The notes under the pieces are model-generated. The model saw only the letters and a list, made by a program, of their open reading frames with translations, had not been told where the DNA came from and ran no database searches. DNA of 5,717 nt from Anaerolineales bacterium UBA6128 (GTDB taxonomy: Bacteria; Chloroflexota; Anaerolineae; UBA1429): the NCBI GenBank assembly GCA_002423325.1, contig DIVQ01000159.1, positions 1 to 5,717 on the forward strand, in the 5' to 3' direction. The translations under genes were made by a program, and so were the position numbers. Shown here in pieces: positions 1 through 5,500 of the stretch (positions are counted from its first letter, which is position 1; each line of letters opens with the position of its first letter).

Positions 1-2151
1 CAGCGCCGGCGCATCGTTGATGCCATCGCCGACCATCGCCACCACACCGCCGCCCGCCTGCAGCCTCCGAATCTCCGCCACCTTGCCCTCCGGCAGCACC
101 CCCGCCACCACGTGATCGATGCCGGCGCGTTCAGCCAGCGCCCGCGCCGTGCGCGCGTTGTCGCCGGTCAGCATCACCGTCCGCAACCCCAGATCGTGCA
201 GCGCCGCCACCACGTCCGCCGCATCCGCCTTGAGCGGGTCGGCCACTGCCAGCGCGCCCAGCAGCACGCCGTCAGCAGCCACCAGCATCGTGGTCTTGGC
301 CTCGGCCTCCAGAGACGCCAGCAGATCCGTACCTTTGGTTATGTCGACCCCTGCCTCGCGCATCAGCGTCGCATTCCCCACCAGCACGATCCGCGCCCCC
401 ACCTCGGCGCGAATACCCTTGCCGCGCAGTGCAGTAAACGCCTGCGGCGGCTCCAGGACCAGCCCGCGCGCCTGCGCGTGCGCCACAATGGCCTTGCCGA
501 TGGGGTGCTCGCTGCCCAGCTCGGCCGCGGCCGCCAGGTTCAGTAGGGCTTCCTCCTCCCCCGCCAACGCCACCACGTCGATGACGCGCGGGGCGCCTTC
601 AGTCAGCGTGCCGGTCTTGTCCAGCACGATCGTGCGCACCTGCCGCATAGTCTGGATGGCCGCGCCGTTGCGGATCAGGATGCCGTTCTCGGCGCCCATG
701 CCGCTGCCCACCATCAACGCCGTGGGCGTGGCCAGGCCCAGCGCGCAGGGGCAGGCGATCACCAGCACCGAGATCGTGGCCACCAGGGCCAGCGTCGGCA
801 GCGACATCGCCGGGTCGACCCAGGGCAGGAGTGTCTGCGCGTTGGCCAGCAGCGGCCGTAAGTTGTCGCCCAGCAGCACCCACAGCAGGGCCGTGAGCAG
901 CGCGATGCCGATCACCACCGGCACAAACACGGCCGTCACGCGGTCAGCAAACGCCTGGATCGGCACCTGCGTGCCCTGCGCCTCTTCCACCATCCGCACG
1001 ACTTGCGCCAGAAAGGTATCGGCGCCCACGCGCCGCGCTTCCACGCGCAGCAGCCCGGTCTGGTTGACCGTGGCACCAATAACTTCGTCGCCGGGGCGCT
1101 TGGCCACCGGCATCGACTCGCCGGTCGCCATCGACTCATCCACATCACTGTCGCCCTCGACGACAACGCCGTCCGTGGGGACACGCTCGCCCGGGCGCAC
1201 CACCAACAGGTCTCCCACCTTGACCTGCGCGACGGGCACCTCGAACTCGGCTCCATCGATGAGTACGCGTGCCGTCTTGGCGCCCAACTGCAACAACTTG
1301 CGGATGGACTGCGAGGCACGGCCCTTGGCGCTGGCCTCGATGTAGCGACCCGTCAGGTGAATCGCCATGATCATCGCGGCTACGCCGGCGTAGCTGGCCA
1401 GCGGCACGTAAAGTGACAGCGGCCCGCTGATCCACGATGCGCTGGTGCCCATCGCGATCAGCACGTCCATATTGGCGCTGCCGTGCGTGACCGACTTCCA
1501 GGCCGACACAAAGGTGCTGCCCCCCGGCCACACCAGCACCGGCAGGGCCAGCGCCATCAGCGCGATCTCCATCGCCAGCATGCTCGGCCAGTGAATGCCG
1601 AACACCATCATCAGCAGCATGATGGCGACGATGGGCCCCGTAAACGCCCAGGCCAGCCACATGCGGCGGCGCGCAAGGCGCATCTTTTGTTCGTCCAGGT
1701 CCAGTTCGCTGGCTGAATCCGCCGTCTCGGTGGCCAGCACCTCATAGCCGGCATCGCGCACCGCGTCGGAAAGCGCCTGCAGATCGGTGCTCTGCGGCAG
1801 ATAAGCCACCGCCGCGCGCTCGGTAGCCAGGTTGACGTTGACGTCCACCACCCCATCGACCTTGCGCAGGGCCCGCGCCACATGCTGCACGCAGGCCGCA
1901 CAGGTCATCCCGCCGATGGGCAGCGTGACGCGCTCTACGTGCGCATCGTAACCGGCCGCCCGTATCCGTTCGACCAAGTCCGACGTCTTGAGCAGCGTAG
2001 GGTCAAAGGCGACCGTCGCGCGCTCCGTCGCGAGGTTCACCTGCGCGCTCTCCACGCCATCGGTTCGCTGCAGGGAGCGCTCCACGGTGCGTGCGCAACT
2101 GGCGCACGTCATCCCAAGCACATCCACCTGTACCGTCTTTTTGTTATCCAT
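1..2151 (-). CDS. copA: Cu(+)-exporting P1B-type ATPase CopA, 3' end outside the window
   Basis: This gene encodes an inner-membrane pump that uses ATP to export cytoplasmic Cu(+) and so confers copper tolerance. 717 residues are visible, starting from ATG at 2151-2149. Two N-terminal heavy-metal-associated domains carry GMTCASC (C16, C19) and GMTCAAC (C84, C87). Hydrophobic helices lie at about 164-184, 190-212, 228-249, 254-271, 404-425 and 452-477, the last with the metal-binding CPC (467-469). The actuator domain has TGES (343-346). The P and N domains have DKTGT with phosphorylated D511, SEHP (547-550), TGDN (662-665) and GDGIND (708-713). The family is usually about 750-850 residues, so the final two helices with their YN and MSS-type motifs are missing only because the window ends. 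Cu(+) rather than Ag(+) or another metal is inferred from CPC and overall resemblance. One oddity is Gly256 where the family normally has the copper-entry Glu at the start of the fourth helix. The gene diverges from the hydrolase gene. Confidence 0.96.
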   Translation of the reverse strand, partial: MDNKKTVQVDVLGMTCASCARTVERSLQRTDGVESAQVNLATERATVAFDPTLLKTSDLVERIRAAGYDAHVERVTLPIGGMTCAACVQHVARALRKVDGVVDVNVNLATERAAVAYLPQSTDLQALSDAVRDAGYEVLATETADSASELDLDEQKMRLARRRMWLAWAFTGPIVAIMLLMMVFGIHWPSMLAMEIALMALALPVLVWPGGSTFVSAWKSVTHGSANMDVLIAMGTSASWISGPLSLYVPLASYAGVAAMIMAIHLTGRYIEASAKGRASQSIRKLLQLGAKTARVLIDGAEFEVPVAQVKVGDLLVVRPGERVPTDGVVVEGDSDVDESMATGESMPVAKRPGDEVIGATVNQTGLLRVEARRVGADTFLAQVVRMVEEAQGTQVPIQAFADRVTAVFVPVVIGIALLTALLWVLLGDNLRPLLANAQTLLPWVDPAMSLPTLALVATISVLVIACPCALGLATPTALMVGSGMGAENGILIRNGAAIQTMRQVRTIVLDKTGTLTEGAPRVIDVVALAGEEEALLNLAAAAELGSEHPIGKAIVAHAQARGLVLEPPQAFTALRGKGIRAEVGARIVLVGNATLMREAGVDITKGTDLLASLEAEAKTTMLVAADGVLLGALAVADPLKADAADVVAALHDLGLRTVMLTGDNARTARALAERAGIDHVVAGVLPEGKVAEIRRLQAGGGVVAMVGDGINDAPAL

Positions 2152-2155
2152 ATGT

Positions 2156-2161
2156 CACCTC
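2156..2161 (-). promoter_or_regulatory. Ribosome binding site of copA
   Basis: Read on the minus strand, GAGGTG ends four bases before the ATG at 2151-2149. This is a short but workable Shine-Dalgarno spacing. It supports this start, which also places a complete first metal-binding domain directly at the N-terminus. Confidence 0.75.
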
Positions 2162-2173
2162 ACAGGAGCGTAC

Positions 2174-2181
2174 TGAGCTCA
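2174..2181. repeat. 8-base palindrome TGAGCTCA at the predicted copA transcription start
   Basis: A perfect palindrome TGAGCTCA lies between the copA -10 box and its ribosome binding site, at about +1 to +8 of the predicted transcript. It could be a second operator half or a chance SacI-type palindrome. Its position is the only reason to note it. Confidence 0.3.
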
Positions 2182-2187
2182 CATCCT

Positions 2188-2216
2188 ATTATAACATACT
2201 TTACTAACTTTGTAAA
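2188..2216 (-). promoter_or_regulatory. copA promoter (sigma70-type)
   Basis: On the minus strand the -35 is TTTACA (2216-2211) and the -10 is a perfect TATAAT (2193-2188), separated by exactly 17 bases. Transcription would start near 2181, giving a leader of about 30 bases. The stretch is strikingly AT-rich against its GC-rich surroundings. The spacing is normal. MerR-family activators such as CueR usually act at promoters with lengthened 19-20 base spacers, so repression (CopY/BlaI, CsoR or ArsR type) is the more natural reading. That last step is inference. Confidence 0.8.
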
Positions 2217-2219
2217 CAA
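2200..2219. promoter_or_regulatory. Candidate operator dyads over the copA -35 and spacer
   Basis: Two overlapping inverted repeats sit here on the plus strand. TTTAC (2200-2204) and GTAAA (2212-2216) flank seven bases within the spacer and -35. TTGT and ACAA form a TTGT-AA-ACAA palindrome at 2210-2219. A protein bound here would block RNA polymerase at the copA promoter. The second is loosely like the TACANNTGTA sites of CopY/BlaI repressors but does not match that consensus. No regulator gene is in the window, so the protein is unknown. Confidence 0.4.
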
Positions 2220-2281
2220 TTCGGCCGGCGCTTCCGTAAGGCTTCAGTGAAGACCGCCCCGCCGGGCGGCGCAGGCGCACC

Positions 2282-2321
2282 GAGCCGTTGACAGCGGCTC
2301 AAATGTCGTTACAATTTGAGC
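2282..2321. repeat. Two overlapping inverted repeats at the hydrolase promoter
   Basis: The first dyad pairs GAGCCG (2282-2287) with CGGCTC (2295-2300) around a seven-base loop that contains the -35 TTGACA. The second pairs GCTCAAAT (2297-2304) with ATTTGAGC (2314-2321) around nine bases and overlaps the -10. They share bases 2297-2300, so as hairpins they are mutually exclusive. Both lie upstream of or at the predicted transcription start, so a protein operator is likelier than an RNA structure. An eight-base perfect arm placed on the -10 is what a LacI, TetR or GntR type repressor site could look like. The regulator is not in the window. Confidence 0.55.
2288..2315 (+). promoter_or_regulatory. 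Promoter of the secreted hydrolase gene (sigma70-type)
   Basis: A consensus -35 TTGACA (2288-2293) is followed after 16 bases by the -10 TACAAT (2310-2315). The start of transcription would be near 2322, about 176 bases before the ATG. The pair faces away from the copA promoter, with 71 bases between the two -35 boxes (2217-2287). The exact -35 match and acceptable spacing make it the best plus-strand candidate in the region. Confidence 0.68.
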
Positions 2322-2485
2322 AGGCTGATGCTGGCCTTTGGCGGCCTGTGTGGGCGCTGACATCTGATCTTTCGCCGCCGCTCCAAACCCGCTCCCCTCA
2401 CGCCCGGCTACCGCGCCCAACGCTTGCCGCGCGCTGCTCGCATTCACCAGGGGAGCTCTACGCCCCGCCAGACCTGTTACGTGCC

Positions 2486-2489
2486 GAGG
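2486..2489 (+). promoter_or_regulatory. Ribosome binding site of the hydrolase gene
   Basis: GAGG is followed by eight bases and then the ATG at 2498. The frame is open upstream of this ATG, so the site together with the signal peptide that starts right after it is what decides the start. Confidence 0.7.
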
Positions 2490-2497
2490 TTCGCAGC

Positions 2498-2596
2498 ATG
2501 TCGATCCCCACGCCCAACCACACGAGCGCCTTGCGATCACTTCTCGTGCTTGCTCTGTTGGTGGTGCTCAGCCTGTGGCTCGTTCAGGCATCGGCT
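2498..2596 (+). other. Signal peptide (residues 1-33)
   Basis: The N-terminus has a polar stretch with Arg13, then a hydrophobic core of about 15 residues (Leu15-Val29), then Ala-Ser-Ala (31-33) before Ala34-Gln35. This is a good signal peptidase I site, with cleavage after residue 33. There is no Cys at the cleavage point, so it is not a lipoprotein. The product should be exported through the Sec pathway. Confidence 0.85.
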
Positions 2597-5500
2597 GCAC
2601 AGGAGCCCACCCTGAGCGACCCATCGGCCAACACAACCTATGTCACTAACGAGGATCCCGACGTCACCTCGATCATCTACCGCTTTGTTGACTTTGGCAA
2701 CGACTGGCAGACCCTGGCGCCTGAGCTTGGGCCCATCGGTTCGATCCACTTTTACCGCTGGGACGAGCTTCAGCCCGCCCCCGGCCAGTACAACTGGAAC
2801 CTCATCGACGTGCAGTTGGCCAAAGAGGCCAAGCTCAAGGTCACGCTGCTCAACAATGAGATCATCCCCAAGCCAGTCGTGCTGCAGGTGATCCCGTTCC
2901 TGTCCAACAACCCGGATCGCCCCTCCTGGACGCCCATCTTTTACGACTCGACGCCTCCCTGGGTCTATGCCGAGATCGAGGCTGCCACGGGCGTGCCGCG
3001 CCCCGTCATCGATGGCCGCAAAGTCGGCTATGTGATGCAGGACGGCGGCTATACCTCCGTCATGCCGATGTACGACAACCCGATCTGGCAAAAGTACCAC
3101 TGGCAGATGATCGCCGCGCTCGGCGCGCGCTACAACAGTCATCCGCAGATCACGGCCGTCAGCGTGAGCACGGGCCTCGACGGCGAAACCCACGCCACCA
3201 AGGACTATTACGGCGGTTGGAACGCCATCGTGGACGCGCAGTACCCCGGTGTGCGCGCCTACTTTACCCAGTTCGTCTATTCCTGCATGGACCACTACCG
3301 GGCGGCCTTCCCCGACAAGGCCGTCTTTGTCAACAACGCGCCCGGCGGCAGCGCGCTACGCTGGCAGTCGGCGCTGTACGCCTCGCAGATCGAACCTCCT
3401 GTGGGCTTGCGGCACTGCGGCATGTGGGAGGACCTGCAGGGCCACCAGGGCGGCGGCAGCTTTACCGGCCTCTGGGATCACATCCGCCAGTACTCGATGA
3501 CGCTGCCCATCTGGCTGGAATCCCCCTACGGCTGGGGCGCCAAGGACACCAAGTACTGGTCGTGGCTGGCCGGCCTGCACTATCACCCCGACGCGATCGA
3601 CGTGCACCGCGAGTGGCTTACCGACACCAGCCCCGACATGCTGCGCTGGGTCTCGGCGCGCCTCGGCGTCACCATCGAGGACACGCCCTCGGTCTGGACG
3701 GCACTGCGCGACACAATGTATCCGATCCTCGACTGGGGCACCGGCCAATCGTCGGGCCATCTGGGCGACTGGACCTTTTGGCTCACGCGCCAGGAGGTTG
3801 CGGGGGGCGGCACTGTCCGCGTCTGGCGTGAGGACCTGCCCGTAGCCTGCCACACGCAGCTCTATTCCACACAGGCGCGCAGCACCGACCAGGCCAACGG
3901 TCAGACCTATATGTATTTCGACATTGATGACGGCTATCCCTTTGTGGGTCAGGTGCCGCTCAGCGAACCGGACGGCACCGTATCCTACTCGGCCAAACTG
4001 ATCTTTTTGAACCGCGGCACCGACACCATCTCGCTGCAGTACCGCAACTATGCGGGAAACATTGTCTCGCGCACACTGACCAAGGGCGCCGCGCTGGGCC
4101 CGGTGAACACCTTTATCACGCACACCTTTACGCTCGAGGACGCCTACTTTAACAACAACCTGGGCGAAGGCACCTCCGATTTCCGCATCTCGTGCAACGG
4201 CGACGGCGACGAGGTGGTACACTTTATCGAGGTGTCGGGCCTTCAGGGGCGCTGGCCCACCCCCACGCCCACCAGCACGCCGACGCGCACGGCCACGCCC
4301 ACCGCAACGCGCACGGCCACCGCCACGCCCAGCAACACGCCCACCAGCACGCCGACCTACACGCCCGTGCCGGTGAACCTGGGCGCCGCGGCCGATGCCA
4401 GCATCGACCAGAGCGCACCCGTCAGCAACAGCGGCGCGGCCCCAAGCCTTGTCGTCAGCGCCACGGGCGATCAGCGCACCCTGCTCTATTTCGACGTCAG
4501 CCAGGTGCCGACGGGGGCTGGCGCGCTGCAGGCGCACCTGCGCCTGCGCAGCCTCGACCCGGCCGGCGACGCCCTTAGCGTGCTGGTCTACGGGCTGCGG
4601 CGCACATGGGTGGAGGGCGAGGTCACCTGGCAACGCGCCAGCGACGCGTCTGCCTGGGCCCTGGGCGGCGCCGACGCCCCCGACCTCGACCGCGACCAGG
4701 CCGCGTCGGCCGCGACGGTCGTGAGTGGCGGCGAGACCTGGTTCGAGTGGGACGTCACCGAGATCGTCAACGCCTGGACCAAAGGGCTTGCGCCCAACAA
4801 CGGACTGCTGCTGGTGGCCAGCGAGGAATCGGGCGGCGCCTATCACTTTGCCTCGTCAGAGGCCGGCGATCCGCCACAACTGCTGTTCAGCTATGCGCTG
4901 GCGACCGCCACGCCCAGCCCGACGGCCACCCGCACGCCGACGCCTACAGCTACGCCCGGCCCCACCAGCACGCCGACGCCCACCTATGCGCCCACACCCA
5001 CCGTGCTGCCAGGCGGACTGGTGTACGACGCCACCGACGACACCTACATCAGCGAGTGGTATCCCACCACCAACTATTGCCGCAGCCCCAAGCTGACCGT
5101 GCGACGGGGCGATGTGATTGCCTCGCTGCTGTACTTTGACCTGAGCTCGATTCCGCCAGGCACCGCGATCAACTCGGCCAGTCTGAGCTTGTATTGCATC
5201 GACCGCACCAACACGGGTGAGATGAACGCGCTGGCCTACAAGGTGCGCCATGCCTGGACCGACTGCGAGGCCAGCTGGACCCTGGCCAGCGCCTCGCGTA
5301 CCTGGACGGTGACCGGCTGTAACGGCGAGGGCACCGACCGCGACCAGACCGCCTCGGCCGGCCTGTACCTGGACAGCATCAACTCGTGGTGGACGATGAA
5401 CATCACCCAGATGGTCAAAGACTGGGTGGCGGACCCCGCCGGCAACCATGGGATCGTGCTCAAGGGCTATGGCAACGTCAGCGTCGAGTACAGCTTTGCG

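Larger units (their letters stand above)
2152..2497. other. Divergent intergenic region between copA and the hydrolase gene
   Basis: This 346-base region has no convincing gene. Its copA-proximal part (about 2180-2220) is AT-rich and holds the copA promoter and dyads. Its middle (2282-2321) holds the hydrolase promoter and dyads. Between them are a short palindrome CTTCA-G-TGAAG (2242-2252) and a GC-rich hairpin, CCGCCC/GGGCGG with a four-base loop (2254-2269), with no T-run after it. The remaining 2322-2497 would be a leader of about 176 bases for the hydrolase mRNA. I do not recognise a riboswitch or a leader peptide in it; only a ribosome binding site near its end is clear. Confidence 0.8.

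Noticed and set aside
119..1345. A 408-codon open frame on the plus strand opposite copA
   Set aside because: It is a Ser/Ala/Thr/Arg-rich shadow of copA, whose catalytic motifs are all intact on the other strand.
2254..2269. GC-rich hairpin CCGCCC/GGGCGG as a terminator
   Set aside because: No T-run follows on either strand, and it sits between two divergent promoters where no transcript should end.
2537..3295. A 252-codon minus-strand open frame that could pass for a gene next to copA
   Set aside because: It lies wholly inside the hydrolase domain coding region in antisense and its product shows no family motif.
4192..4578. Plus-strand frame rich in His-Ala-His repeats, suggesting a metal-binding protein beside copA
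   Set aside because: The His-rich stretch is the Thr/Pro linker read one frame off (CAC/GCC instead of ACG/CCC). It overlaps the real frame.
3356..4846. A 496-codon open frame on the minus strand opposite the hydrolase gene
   Set aside because: It is antisense to a frame with clear domains, has a low-complexity Gly/Arg/Ala/Val-rich product and no recognisable motif. Long antisense frames are expected in GC-rich genes.
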